From positions 620,001 through 684,000 of the forward strand of contig JAKOGH010001195.1 of NCBI GenBank assembly GCA_024811115.1: 64,000 nucleotides of DNA. The letters run 5' to 3'. The notes under the pieces are model-generated. The model searched no databases, was not told the DNA's origin, and saw only the letters and a list, made by a program, of their open reading frames with translations. Shown piece by piece: positions 10,192 through 23,351 of the stretch (position 1 is its first letter; the number at the start of each line of letters is the position of its first letter). Both the position numbers and the translations under genes were made by a program. The DNA is from Terana coerulea (Eukaryota > Basidiomycota > Agaricomycetes > Polyporales > Phanerochaetaceae).

Positions 10192-11775
10192 TTTTTACGG
10201 TGACAGAATGAAGTGGTTGGTGTTTGAGCGGCAGCGGCAACTACCGTACGACTGTCTCCAGGACTATATATACCGGTTGAAAAACAAAGACTTCTTCCAA
10301 ACGTTGGATATCGGCTACCTCGCGCTGTTAGCCCAATCTGTGCTTCTATCATCGCGACGGAGGAAAAGCAAGTTGCAGGTTACAGCATCGTGAGTGCTTC
10401 TTATGATCTAACCATAGGGCTCGTACGTATTAAGGCCTTCTCCTACCCTTCCACGGAAAGTTGACTCGGAGTGATATGGCATCATTAAACGCTCGAAGCA
10501 CTTCGAAGCATGGCTCTGTTTCAGACCTCCATGTTCGGAGGATTCGATCATAAGATTGAGTCGAGGCTATATCTCCGGTGGGTTCCCGTGCAGGCGGGAC
10601 GCGCGCAACGCTTTCTACCGGTGTGCTGAAGAGTATCGGGATGAGGTATATCTTGAAAACCTCTACGCGTGCATCATCGCAACCATTCCCATACTGTGGA
10701 GTCTCTGAGTTATCATTCTGATGCCCTGATCATTACTGAGATGTATGCGCAGCGATGGCGCGTTATTCTCCAATTTCCGACAAAGAGAGCGGCACGAGTA
10801 GAGTAATGAATCCCATGCCCTCGGAGTCCGACTGTTGATCGTCTCGCGCAGTACTATACGCCTGCCCAAGTCCATCGCTAGACTCATATCATGGCTGGAG
10901 CATCATTGCACCGCTGTTGGACTCGATAAGGAAGCTGGTCCACTCGTCTCGTAGATCTTATAGTGAATATGGGCTTCCAGGATGGGGCCCGGATGGCCCG
11001 TAACTATCAAACCATGCGCTGCCAGTAAGCTAGAAGTCTCGGGGACGAAGAGCATACAACGCACTAATGGTTGGTCCGGGTTCGCCGCTTGAGGTGCTGG
11101 TGTTTGTGGGCGCAGCACTGGTTGAGATAGACGATTACAGGCAAAATTACAGGCAAGAAGACACCGCGCATTGCGACACTGCCGGGTGTATGTGGTAGCA
11201 AACGGTACAACAGTACTCAGCTCTTTATACTGAGCTGTAAGCGTCCACGTATCCGTAGACCGCTGCGGCCTTGCGCCGCCACTGCCGTCACTCGCTGGAT
11301 CGCAGCCGTGGTCATACACCGCCCGACGGAGTACGCGCAGACACATACAACATTTTGACGGTTGGGGCTACATTTCACGTCCGGCTGCATTACTATCAAT
11401 GTGCCGGTTAGTTTGGGCGAGATGGCTCGTTGCTAAAGCTCTGGGTCGGGGACTCACATGTCCAAAGCCAACGACCGCCGGTATCCACCACTTCAGATCA
11501 TTGACCGCAACTGCTTTCACGAGCTTTCACGAGCGCATTTCAAAACATCATGAGTACGTTCCTTCACCGGTCGCGGCGCCAACCCGGGGCGTTACGTTGA
11601 CCAGAATGAAACTGGGACACCATCATCACTCGGATGCTTGTCGGCCGTGAGTCGGGTAATATTGGTGGTGCGCTTCCTATAGCGTTCAGGTTTCACCGCG
11701 CCGCTAATGATGTCGACCAAATATCTGTATTCCAGGAACGAAGAAACCCATGAGACTGTAGCATACAAGCACCTA
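10192..11775. other. spacer between peptide genes and seven-helix gene, no supported gene
   Basis: The first 300 bases are the promoter side of peptide gene b and still resemble the promoter of gene a. Open frames of up to 147 codons on the minus strand (10903-11346) and 74 codons (10663-10887) have no recognisable domain and no related copy in module 2, so they are left unannotated. Confidence 0.45.
10265..10272 (-). promoter_or_regulatory. TATA box of peptide gene b
   Basis: TATATATA lies 74 bases upstream of the ATG at 10191, in the same TGTCTCCA-containing context as in gene a. Confidence 0.6.
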
Positions 11776-13012
11776 TCAGACGGCGAGACCCTTGCCAGAC
11801 TTCGACCGGAGGCTGCTGTTCGAGTCGTTTGGCCGGAACTGCATCGTGCTGTTCGCGATGGCGACATCTTTCTCTTGCATCGATGACCCCTGCACCGTCG
11901 ACGACAGCATGTTCGTGCCCGTCGTGGTGCCCGTGGTAGTCCCGGTGGGTGCGAAAGAAAGCCCGGGGTCGGAAGTCCCGATATCAAATGTGTCCTGGGC
12001 GGACAGGCCGAGGCCGACTTGGATGATAATGAGCGTGGGTGCGATTCCCTGTGGGAATGGTGAGCAGACTCCCACGCGCAACAGCATTCGAAGACTTACG
12101 TAGATCTGCACAGCGATGCGGGACATGAGCTGGTCGGCTGTGTGTCCGAGGGCGTACAAGGTGAGGTAGATGAGCTGCACGATGAAGTACAGCACACCCG
12201 ACTCGACGATGATGACGGTCGCCTTGAAGGGGACCGAGCGGCCGGTGCTCGGCATGGAGGACGCGAACTCTTTGATGGGCCGCGACATGTACCAAATTCT
12301 GCCCGCGATCAGGCCTGTGAGGAGGACGTTTGCGCAGAGAGGCAAGATGTAAGCGGCTAGGACGAGAGGGGCGAGATCTGGCGAAGGGGTGGGCGACGTA
12401 GGGTTGATCTCGAGAGTCAGTCTTGCGGCCGCGGAGAAGCAGCCTACATTCATTGGTTAGCCTTGCGTAGAGACGGTGTGACGCAGCGGTGCGCACCTAG
12501 GGCAGTCAGAGAAGCCAAGAATGGAAGAGCGACGACGTAGTAGTTCTGTCCCCAGATTTGCCAGCAGCGGTAGATCAGCACGACTTCTCCAACAGAAGTC
12601 CGTCACGGAAATGAGGATGTCTGCACCGAGACCTGGCATCGTCTCGTTCGCATAGCCATCGACGCCTGTAGCGGCCTGTAGCAGACGGTCCTCAGTAGAT
12701 GCCACAATTGATTACTTGCTCTGCACTCACCAATGTATTATAGTACTCATTGAAAACAATGCCAAAGTGGGTGGTGGCACAAGCGAACAAGAAGCAGTTC
12801 GTGAAAAAGATAAACTTGTGGGATTGAGGGGTATACTTCGACCAGAGCATCAAACCGATGGATATCACGAAGAGGATGGTATACATGCCTATGAGACGCC
12901 GCAAGAGCTAATCAGCATTTTTCAGCAGATGTAACCAGCTGGATCACGCACCATACAGAACGGCCTCGCATCCGAAGCCAATAAGCGAGGAGATATCATC
13001 CGTGAGCTGCAT
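11776..13012 (-). CDS. seven-transmembrane (GPCR-like) protein, copy 1
   Basis: This Agaricomycete membrane protein family has unknown ligand. The start at 13012 gives MQLTDDISSLIGFGCEAVLY, matching copy 2. Introns follow at about 12872-12935, 12687-12735, 12448-12498 and 12043-12102. Seven hydrophobic segments can be counted: FGCEAVLYGMYTILFVISIG; FIFFTNCFLFACATTHFGI; a third with DILISVTDF and IYRCWQIWG; VVALPFLASLTALG; LVLAAYILPLCANVLLTGLI; ATVIIVESGVLYFIVQLIYL; and a last one ending GIAPTLIIIQVGLGLS. The cytoplasmic tail is Ser/Thr-rich with a short TTTG repeat and ends GKGLAV. One extra base at about 12591-12594 shifts the frame between VTDF and GEVVLIYRCW; copy 2 is intact there. The gene sits upstream of two secreted-peptide genes on the same strand. 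It is not an STE3-type pheromone receptor by sequence. Confidence 0.8.
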
Positions 13013-15168
13013 CCTGCACTACCCTGACCACACAGGCCACCGATGGTAAGGAAAGAGAGGGGTAGACCTCGTGGGAGGGGTGGGGAAGTCCTGAAGCTGA
13101 AGTAGGTTACGCAGTCGCAGACGCACAGCATTTACATAAGTACTCACCATGTGTCGCCCCTTGATCGTAACGCACAAAAGTCATGAGATTGGAGAGCGTC
13201 AATCCGTGCGGGAGATGGGGAGATAGCGGCCCACACGTTCCTGAAGATCTCCAGAGGGCTTGAGTTGGGAAGTCCGTTCCGTCTAGACTCCAAGGTACCT
13301 ACCGGAAAGACACCGACAATACCTTCGGTGATCCTATCAGCACGCGCGCGCCGGAATGTCTCAAACAATGGTGTGAATCGCAATCTGCAAGCAGAAACTA
13401 GGCCTTGCAGGGGCATTCAGAGTTGTCGGCAGAGAAAGTCCGAACCGATACGTCGATGACATTCCCCTTGGTAGACGGGCTTCAAGTTGCTGGCAGAGTT
13501 GCAGTGTCAGGTGTCTTACATCTTGACATACATATAACTGTATATGCGAAGACTTTACCCTTGTCATATACAATGCAACTTCTGGGTTCCATGAGTCGGT
13601 CTTAGATATTCGTTGAGTGCCAGCTCAGAGAGTACCAGCGGAAGTTGAGCGGAAGTCTCCAGGAGAGGTACCATGGCCACTGGCGTTGCTTGGACGATGC
13701 TTTTTCAGAAGTATCATCATCATAGAACTTGAAGTCGCTTCAGAAAATTCAGGTCAAGGTAGAACATGCCGAGCTTACCAGATTGATTTTTTGAGCAAAT
13801 TCAACTATTTCGCTGTTGTTTCAAAGCGAGGTTCAGCCTTGTGGCGGCCGTTCGCCAGGCTGCGGGCGAGGGAAAGTGATGTGAGGTTACGTAATAAGCA
13901 GCCGAAGTACAGTAACCTTTCCCACGCCTCACGCCCAGGCGCCGGTCTCATCACGCTTGCATTCCAGTGATTCCACGACTCTGACCACATCCACTATGAC
14001 CATGACCAGACCACACCCGAAACCTGCCTCTCGTTTGTCCACGGCTGTATAAGATGTAACGGCTTTTCAAACGGTTTACAACAAGTCTCAGCCAGTCGCG
14101 CCTCGGCAAATGCGGAGGGCCACTGAGGATACCATTAGACGACCTCAAGCAGCTGCGACGAGGTCCCGAACCATAGTCGCTCAGATGGATAAAGAACGAG
14201 AACATTCGGCTGGCAGAAGCTTTGAGGAACAGTCCAAGTTGGCATTCACAAGTCCGTGCCAGCTCCGGTGTGTGCTCTGGTCGCTTTCGTGGTATCGACT
14301 GTTGACTCTTGCGGAAGGTTGTATAGGTGAGTACAAATTCATCTATTCTGGCTATAACCAATCTCAATGGCTATCAGTAGATCCTGAAGCACTGTGAAGT
14401 TGAAAGGGGCATATGCACGACCACCTACATGGCAATTTTCCGCTTTGACCGTGAAACATATCCGGTCAGCGTTCTCCTCCCAGTGTATAGGTGTACTAGG
14501 CTTTCCGCTGATACTCACTGCGCTTGAAGGCTCGATAGTCGTGGTTTCATAAGAGTGAAAGAGTGGGAGAATGCCAGACACGGTTAATCTGGACTTGACG
14601 TCGGCACGAACGACCTGTCCAAATACACCCCCGAATGAAATTCGGTCAACGTAGCTCTAGGCTGCAACGGCGAATACAATACCACATGATGTTATCTGCC
14701 GGTACTGTGTGTTATACGTGTTAGTGGTATGTCTACTTGCATCCAGTTCATGTTGTTGTACATACGCTCGGGCTCTCCGTCCCTCGTCGTCCGTGGACGA
14801 AGAACGGAGATTCCTTTCCGTCTTTGATGGTACAGTCTCCAGAATTGGTGTTGCCATAAAAGACCGAGAGCATTCATGCTACCGAGCTATACGTCCGTTG
14901 TCGGCAGTCAGCGAGCTCAAGTCTGGAGCCGGGATGCAGCCAAGGCAAATCCCTTGCAGTTCTCGTTTGTCCACCCGCCTTTAATATCAGCTTGCGCAGC
15001 ATCAACGTGATGAGCTCACACGTTTTGGCTGACTTGGCGTTCATAGCGCTTTTGTGCGTGGTAAACCAGTTTTTGTTTTTAGGTTCACCGAGTAAGCTCC
15101 TCCTTCACGTCGCCACGTAGCTCAGCACCCCCACAGCCCTACTCACAGCCGGTTCAAATTATTCTACC
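13013..15168. other. long gene-poor stretch
   Basis: No open frame here shows a domain, good start context or consistent splicing. A minus-strand stretch at about 14345-14640 (VSGILPLFHSYETTTIEPSS) reads like protein for some 90 residues but could not be joined to an upstream exon without a stop; it may be a gene remnant. Confidence 0.4.
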
Positions 15169-18100
15169 ATGGATCCATTCAGGATCTCTTCCCTCCGGGA
15201 GGAAGAGAACTTCGGGCCGGCATTGCAGAGATTCGAGTCTCTCATTGAAGCGGAGAGAATACATCGCGCATTGAGCGACACGTCCACACCGGCGGAAGTA
15301 TTGGAGAGATTTGTAGCAGGTACGGTATTTGAACCCTGCTCATGCATCATTTACTCAATATATCCATTCCGCATAACAGAAATGTCGCAAAGCTCCCACA
15401 GCAAGCTCTCGATCTACGTTCAACGCACGATCAACCAGTCCGTCGACGACCACCTGGCATCTCTCGGGATGAAGTTGGTCATACGCTTCGATGAATACCT
15501 AGGCACAATCGCAATCCCCTTTCAAGATATTGCCGCAAAACACCAGTCCTCCTCTTCAAAGCTCCGTGAGGTTTTGCAGGCGCTGGCTGCGTCAGTGCCG
15601 CCGCCTGGCAATAGGGACGCACAGAGAGCACTCCGAGATTTTACAGTGGTCTTGAAAGTAAGCCAACTATTAAGGCAGAATCTCATGCTCTGATTTCTGC
15701 TGTCTGCAGACTTACTTTGCGATCCTGCGTGATCGTCGACTCATCGAAGCCGTTCGGAAGCGCTACAAAGCAGCAGTCAAGGCAGCAGATGTTTTAGCGC
15801 CTTCAGAGAACGTCGTGGAGCGAGATGAACTTCCTTCAGCACCCCTTCTATCGGTCTCTCGTAAGAAGGCTGCTGTACTTCTCGATAGTGTCGACGGACA
15901 TGGGTCGTGGAGGATTTCGGTGTCTACTCGCATGATTGAGAACTTGCGCGTGAGCTGGCGACAACCTGCGCTTTTCGCAAAAATCAAGGATGTGCTTCGG
16001 TGGGAGCGACTATTTGATACTTCTGGCGGAGAAATGCTGAATTCGCAACATTAGAGTGCTGTCCCACGGAAATTTCACAACCCGAACCCAGCATCCATTG
16101 ACAACCGAACCGAATGTTGTAGCCATTTCCTCGGCCTACGTGACCAAAGCTTGTTCTCTAATTGTCAGTATCCGCGTTGCTCAAGTTCCATGCAGTTATA
16201 CTGAGGCTTTGAACTTAGTACTACATCAAGAACTGGCCAGCCGGGGTATGTCCGATTTGCTCTTGATTTTCACTTGTTCATTAATAGTTTTATCTACAGG
16301 AAACTGACGGTGTGTTGGGGCCAACCTCATTCGCGGCAGTATTCCTGATAACGTCCTCTCAGAGATACGCATTTTTGGGATGTATACAGCCTCTAAATTA
16401 GAGGACAAGAAGTATTGGAACGCCGCAGGTGCAGAGTTATCAATGGAGAAGGCTACGGATCTGCACAAGTTTGTTCTGTATCAGGTGGTATATAAGTCCA
16501 CTAATCCCCAACATGGCACTAGTTCTCTTGCCAACGACGACAGGCCCACCGTCTCACCGGATCTTGCCGACACTGTACGCGATCGTTTCTCCTTGTGTAT
16601 GGGGATTACTGAAAACTTCTATGATAGATTCGCTCCTTGGTCGTGTTCGTGTTTATGTTACGGCTTGCTTCGTTGCTCTGACGTTTGTGCTAGCCTGGAC
16701 ACGTTCGTCGACTTGTCCAAGGTAAGAATCGCGGTAGTCTATTCTGGGAAGATTTCGATAACCCATGTTCGTTCACGCAGATGATATTGCAGCGTACGTT
16801 GCGGTGGCTGAACTAAATGTTCCACTGATAACCAGGCACGCTGTAGGGATTCAAGACGATCAAGATGTACAGGCGCCGCTTAGGCTGTCGTAAGTGCCAC
16901 TACTTTCCATACGCAACATGGTCTCATTCGCAACAGTCCCCAGGAAGAGGAGGTGGTTTACCACGATGGAGCTTCTTACGTCTTGGGCCGAAGCGGGACC
17001 GGGTAAGCATTCACTATCGACGGTTCGTCTTCACCGTGCTCATAGATGTCAGGAAAACGACGGTCATGCTGCACAAAATGATCAGCATCGACGGTGCATG
17101 GAGCCTCTGTGGAGGTGACATGGACTTGAAGCCTCGCCAGCTCTTCTTGACTAGATCGCAGAATCTTGCCGATAAAGTCAAAGGATCGTTTGCAAGGCTT
17201 CATAAAGTCCATGTCGCAGGAGGAGGACAGCAAGTAGAAGACGAGTATGATGTGGCTGAGCCCTTACATACTGACGAGCAGCATCCCTGGGATCCCGATT
17301 TGCCGACAGGATTCAGCGAAATACAGTCCGAGCACTTTCCTTTGTTTCTGTCCTTCGACACCGTGAGTATCAACCAGGCTAAATAAACCGGATAGAACGT
17401 TAATGGCCGTGTTAGCTTTGCTCGCTGATTGAAGAAGATCTTGGTTTAGTATCAGATTCAGCTTCAGGTTCATTCCGGCGCCGACCACTTCGTTATGAAA
17501 TGTTCTTGGCGCAGTACTGGGGTTCATTTCCCAGCAATTTGACGCGAGGCCTTGGTGAGTGATTGGGTAGGTCAGTTGCGAATAGATAAACATTGAGCTA
17601 TCTTTGCAGACCCATTCCTGGTGTACGGCGAGATCATAGGTACGTGAACACACGGCCTTAGACGTCAGTCTTAGACTAAGGAAGTGGCAGGGGTCATCAA
17701 GGGGTCGGAAGAGACATCGCTGTCCGGTCAACGATTTCTTGACATTGCGGCGTACAAATCGCTGAGCTCCAAGACCTACAACGTTTTTGCAGGGCAGCGC
17801 GAGCGGCTGTACACACTGTTTCAGCAATACCAGCACCGCAAATCCGTCCTTGGCCACTTTGACATTGCGGACCGGTGCGCCTGTTTGAAATTGATTAGTA
17901 TCACGTTACGTGCTCATCATAACACAAAGTACGCATGCGATACTGGAAGCATTCAAAGAGGAGAAGCCCAAGTTCTTGCGAAGCCTAGATTTCATGTGAG
18001 CTGTCGACACGTACCCTGCTATTCTGGCCAACATTCAAGTACTGAACCACAGATACGTCGACGAAGCCCAGGACAATCTACTGATCGACGTTCTCGGTGA

Positions 18101-21100
18101 GTAGGTCGCACATCGAGCGTATGGATGTCGCTCATGGAAGCAGTTGTGAGAGCCCTTTGCAAGAACGCTGATGGGCTGCTATGGGCCGGCGACACCGCCC
18201 AAACCATCTTCGCCGGCAGTGCGTTCACATTCAATGCCCTCAAAGCATTCCTGTATCGCGTAGAGGTGGGAAACCAACACATGATATCTTGCTTATACTC
18301 GTAGATAACATACATTTATAGGAGAAGGAGGCTGTCGTTTACAGAGCTGCCACGCCCCCAGTGTTCTACACTCTAACGAAAAACTTTAGGTCCACTGGAG
18401 GGATAGTAGCCTGTGGACAAGGCATCCTGGACATGATCACCTGTTTCTGGCCGCAGAGCATCGATAAAGTCCCAAAAGAAGCCGGCATCGCTCTTGGCAC
18501 CCGACCGTACTTCCACAATCATCAAGACGACACGAAGCTAGATTTGCGGTACTTATTATCGAGCTCGGGGTATGTAGCGCTTTGATAGGCACATATGACT
18601 AATTTAAACCTTTGGTTCACAGAAAGCAACTTGAGTTCGGCGCAGAACAATGTAGGTCGCAAACCCTAATGCAACAGGAATCCGCTGCAGGGCTGATTTT
18701 GGTGACGTTTAGGCGTTCTCGTGCGCGACGAGAAGTCCCAAGATGCTTTGCGCTCTCAGCTAGGTGACTCGACAATGATCCTGTACGTCTGGTGCCAAAA
18801 GGCTTTCCTCGGGTTTGGACTGAATCCGCCTTTCTCAGTACTATCGTCGAGAGCAAAGGCCTAGAGTTCAACGACGTAAGCTTGCAAAATCATCTGGACC
18901 AGTGTATTGTTGATAACATTCTCAATCACAGGTTTTGCTCTACAACTTCTTTAGTGACTCGCTGTTTAGTGAAGCTGATTGGCAGACGCTACTAGAGTAT
19001 CTGAAGGATCGTCCTGACGAGGGCGCTATTGCAAACGCGTCTGGCATACTAACCGAGGTAAGATCGGGAATAACCGGGGAATACCTTATTGATCTGCTCG
19101 GGTAGTTGAAATTTCTGTATGTTGCTTCTACCCGCGCCAAACATCGACTGTGGATCATCGACGATTCAACCAAGGGAATGACAATTCAGGCAAGTAGAAT
19201 TGACTCTTGCGGTTCAATCAACCACGAATGATGTTCCTCATTCTTGTAGCGTATATGGGACGACAAAGGAATTATTGAAGCGTCCTCCAGTCAGCTTGAC
19301 CTGTCGCGGTTTGCTGCGGCGTCCGTTGGTGATGAATGGGCCCGACGCGGCCGAGACCTGCATAGAGAGGGGAGATACAACCTCGCTTGCCAAGCGTTCC
19401 GGATGGCTGGCCTTGAACATGAAGAACAGGTTTCCGGGGCATTTCTTCGTCTGGAGCAAGTCGATGTTGTCGGTAGCTCCTATGCTCTGCGGACGCAGGC
19501 GCTGAGAGAAGCTGCAGAAGCATTTCTTGCTGTCGTACCAGCCGCCAAGAACGACTCCGACAAGATGATGTATCACCGCAAGGCTGCCGATTGTTTTGTC
19601 GAAATCCCGGACGAACGGATGGCTGCAACGAGCTACGTTGAAGGCCGTCAATACACTCGCGCCGTCCGTCTCTTTCGAGATATCGCAGCCTTCAAGAATG
19701 CAGTCGCCATAATTCGAAGACATCCCCATGGCGTCGAGCGGTCTTTGGCACAGCAAGTCTTACTCGTCTCGAGGCTGTTTTACTTCAAGGAATCCCTGCT
19801 GAGGTAGGCCTATCTTGAGCCAGTACTGTGCGGAAATGCTGACTCGCACTCAGTGACGCTCTCGAGCTGTTTGACTCTCCTACAGACTCTTTTGGCTTTC
19901 TCGAGCGCTACGGCATGAAACGCGTACAAAGCGAGGTTCTCGAGCATCTTGGTCGGGTCGTTGATGCGGCGGAGTTACGGCTCGCAGCTAATGAGCCCGT
20001 GAAATGCCTACAACTGCTGCAGGCCAGCTTCGACTATATGCCATTGTCGGATATTCTCGCGGATGCCTTGTGGCAAGAGCCATATTTTGCCATCAAAGGT
20101 ACTATGCCCTTGGGGTCGCCAACTCAGAGATCGAAGGCGTTCGCACAGCTGATTAGGGGTGGCAACAACAGACCGAGGTTGCCCACACGTTACCGATTTG
20201 GCACGAGGTAAATAACCGATTCTCTCCCTACCGCTTACCGCGGCCGTACTGAACTTCGGCTTAGATCGAGGCGTTTCGAGCAATCGAAGGTAAAGAACAC
20301 TGCCTCTTGGGACAATATGGGCAACAATTCTCCTCCTCTGAATCTGCCAACGACGCATTAGCCCTGATGTGTTTCGACCACAGCCTACGGATAGCTGATG
20401 CACCAACCCGCTACAACCCAACGTCAGAAGTACAACGCTGGCTAGTGTTGGTCTTTCAATACGCCGAAACGATACGCCGAATCATACAGCGTCAGGATCT
20501 CTGCTACAACAGACAATACCAGCAACTCTTTGGTATCCGTCCGGTCTCGACAGCCACATCATGCCTTCTTCCAGGCGGATTCGCTCACGTGAGGGTGTCC
20601 AAGACGAAGGCTGCCACTACGTCTACAGATGGCTCAACAGTTGTGCCAACACCAGTCCTCGCACCCCTGCTACACGAGTATCTGGAAGACATGCTCCGTA
20701 CGCGCGTGGCAGAAGTCGTCAATAAATATGAAGACACCGAGGCGTTTCGGGACTCGTCGACGACGCCGCCAAAGATGCAAAGTCCGAATCCCCTTCGTAT
20801 ACATCTTCAGCTGGTGCTACTCGTGGATACGCTTCGCAACATCGAACCAACTGCCGAGCACGTCGCTCGTCAACAGTGAGTCTTTGTATGCAGCACTCTA
20901 ATATCTTTACTCAAGTTGGCTCCTGTTCCCATAGATATTGGTTACAGAAGACGTACCGTTTTCTCACTCAGGAGGGCCTAAGGCTTTCTTCTCCTGTTGC
21001 GATGTTGGCTTCAAACATACCGGAGTTCGGCGCCGCCGTACAGACCCTTTCTCGGTGGATTCGGGGTTTGATGCAGCTTGAAGTCTCTCCTGAGACAGCT

Positions 21101-23093
21101 CTTCAGCTTCTACCAACCCTTCTCGTGCAAGCATCGGCTATCAGCCGTATTCTCGATCTCCAGGGAACATCATTTCTCTTCGCCCCAGCTCGTGGGCCGG
21201 GTCTTCACGCCGCCATTCCCTGGGTCATCAGGTCTGCCGAGGGCACTGTTCAATATGCAATCAACGATCTTCTTGATGCTGTGGAAGGCAGCTCTCCGTG
21301 GTCAATGGACAGCGGCGTGGTTTTTCTGACGTGAGTAATTTGTTAGCATTTTTTGTGGCGGTTGTTTAACCTATACTTGACACAGCTATGTTGTCAAAAG
21401 GAGGCTACCGATAGAGACAGGTACACTCTGCGGATTCATCGCCTATCTTGTCGCACGACTCTCCATCGGTCATCGCGGGCAGTTGGATGGAGTGATTCTG
21501 CCCGTTAGTTGCGCCCTACTGATGCCGCAGAATATGAGTAAGACTTCCAGCAGTAGCGAGGGTTTGGCTGCGTTCTTCCTCTCAATTGTGAAAGAGCTGT
21601 TCCAGGCAATGTTGAACCCGGAAGGCAGACAGTGAGTCTTGAATGTTATGATGCTCGCAGTCAATTAACCTTCGCTATAGCCTTCGTTGGTCCGAAAGGT
21701 CGTGGCCTGCGGCAAGACGAAAAACTCGAGGCTATCAATAGAATGTATGCGCCACATGTCTATGCCTGTGCTCATTGATTGACCCACCCACGTAGATGCC
21801 AAGGGCTCGCCATACGTACGTCCTTCATTCTTACCACGTCAACTAATAATAAATGAGTATTATTCCAGTGGGCCGCAACATCCCAGATCCCGCTCTCCAT
21901 TCACAAATCATGGCTGTTTTCGCTTGCCTTCCACACAACTTCAGGTGAGCGCGCCGTACCCAGACCAAATACCAGCTGCGTCGTATCTGACTCATGCCGT
22001 CTCAGATATGCCGGAATCAAACATTGGAGGGGTGTTCAAGCTTCACTGCCGACTTTCTCCACTCTTCATGTATCGGCTGCGCCGGGGAAGAACGGCAGAC
22101 CGTCGTACTCGATCGTCGATCCGAAGCCCGCTAAGAAGGGGAAATCGGTTGGAGCCAAAACCGATAAGTTCGTCGAGTTCCCCTTCCACAGCCCGAGGCT
22201 CGATCCGAACTCGGCATTGGGAGAGTTCAAGCGACTTTGCTCGATAGCCAATGCATTCGCGGAGGAGCAAACTCCGGCGTCGGATGAGTTCAGAGTCCTT
22301 TGCGCAATTATGGACGACTCTCCCTTCAACTACGAGCCGAGGTTTCTCGTCAAGGCCAAGCAACCTGCGCCGGCACCGCCCAAAGGACCCGTCCTACCCA
22401 TCATTACGACGCCAGATCCCATTGCGTTGCCTATACTCGCCGCACGCCTTAGCGATGCCATGCAAACTCATCTGCCGTACGGGAACGAGCTCCTGGCGAT
22501 CTGGCGTATCCAGGCCTTCCTTCGGTCCAAGGTGGCACGCAAACGGCGCACGCGAGAGACTGCGATGTCACACCTCGTGCGCCCATGGCTCAAGGCCTGC
22601 GCGAAGATTTCAGATGTCGACCGACCAGTCCGGCTGCTCCTTTGCATGCTCGTGCCTCATATTCTGGCTTGCCTTGACGCTCTCCGCATGTTCTTCGAAT
22701 TTGAGAAACAGCAGCTGAGCCATAGGCTCCAGCATGCGAAGCAAGAAGACTTGGAGACGGCCAGCGCGAATGTCCTACGAATGAAGTGAGCACATCTTCT
22801 ACATGTATAGCAAGCCGCTGATAACTGACCACCTTGCCAGTGACTGCCTACGGCAAATCGAGGAACTTGCAGAGCTGATGAAGCCTTTCTCTATGGTCTA
22901 CCGCCAATCCGGATGGCGAGAATCGTTCGAAGGCGCCATCGACGAGCTACGGGAGTTGGTCCAGAAGGTCCCGCAGGGACCCGCCCGTCGAGATCTCGAC
23001 GCAGAGTTGGCCAAGATAGACAAATTTTCCGCGTTGTACAAGGAGAAGCAAGTTGACACGGGGTCGGCTGAGGAGCACCGCAGTCTCGAGTAG
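15169..23093 (+). CDS. TRANK1-like superfamily 1 (UvrD-type) helicase with TPR-like C-terminal region
   Basis: The gene is nearly 8 kb with many short introns. The start is MDPFRISSLREEENFGP in a good context (ACCATGG). About 16370 carries EIRIFGMYTASKLEDKKYW, typical of these fungal proteins. The helicase core is complete: Walker A GRSGTGKTT split by an intron at about 17000-17050; Walker B YVDEAQDNLLIDVL (about 18055); WAGDTAQTIFAGSAF (about 18183); LTKNFRSTGGIV (about 18375); ESKGLEFNDVLLYNFFSD, split by an intron (18851-18960); and motif VI LYVASTRAKHRLWIID (about 19115). From 19.3 kb on, helical repeats (FRMAGLEHEEQVSGAF; KMMYHRKAADCF; YTRAVRLFRDI) continue for over 1000 residues, ending EEHRSLE. 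The fold matches animal TRANK1 and fungal relatives of unknown role. The exon structure at 16030-16350 is unclear and may contain an indel. Confidence 0.85.
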
Positions 23094-23351
23094 TTTCTAT
23101 CGTTGCATATATTCGTCCTATTCATGATGTAGTCCGTATAACCTGTACCTTTCTTGACAGAAAGCCATAGCCCAACCAGCCTTTGTCGTAGTCTTATTAG
23201 AGAGGGAGGCGTTTGTCAAGTACGGTAGGTGCAAGCTGGACGTCGAAGCCGGAGCTCCTCTCATTTGGTCCATAATACCGAGCAGATATAGATCTTTCTA
23301 TCGTTATATCAATACACCCCCTGTGAGTCTATACGCCTTGAGCAGAAATCA

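Noticed and set aside
9859..10203. Plus-strand open frame rich in Cys, reminiscent of a hydrophobin.
   Set aside because: Cysteine spacing does not follow the eight-Cys hydrophobin pattern, and the region is explained by the peptide gene on the other strand.
10903..11346. A 147-codon open frame on the minus strand between peptide genes and seven-helix gene.
   Set aside because: No domain, no intron logic, unusual composition, and no counterpart in module 2.
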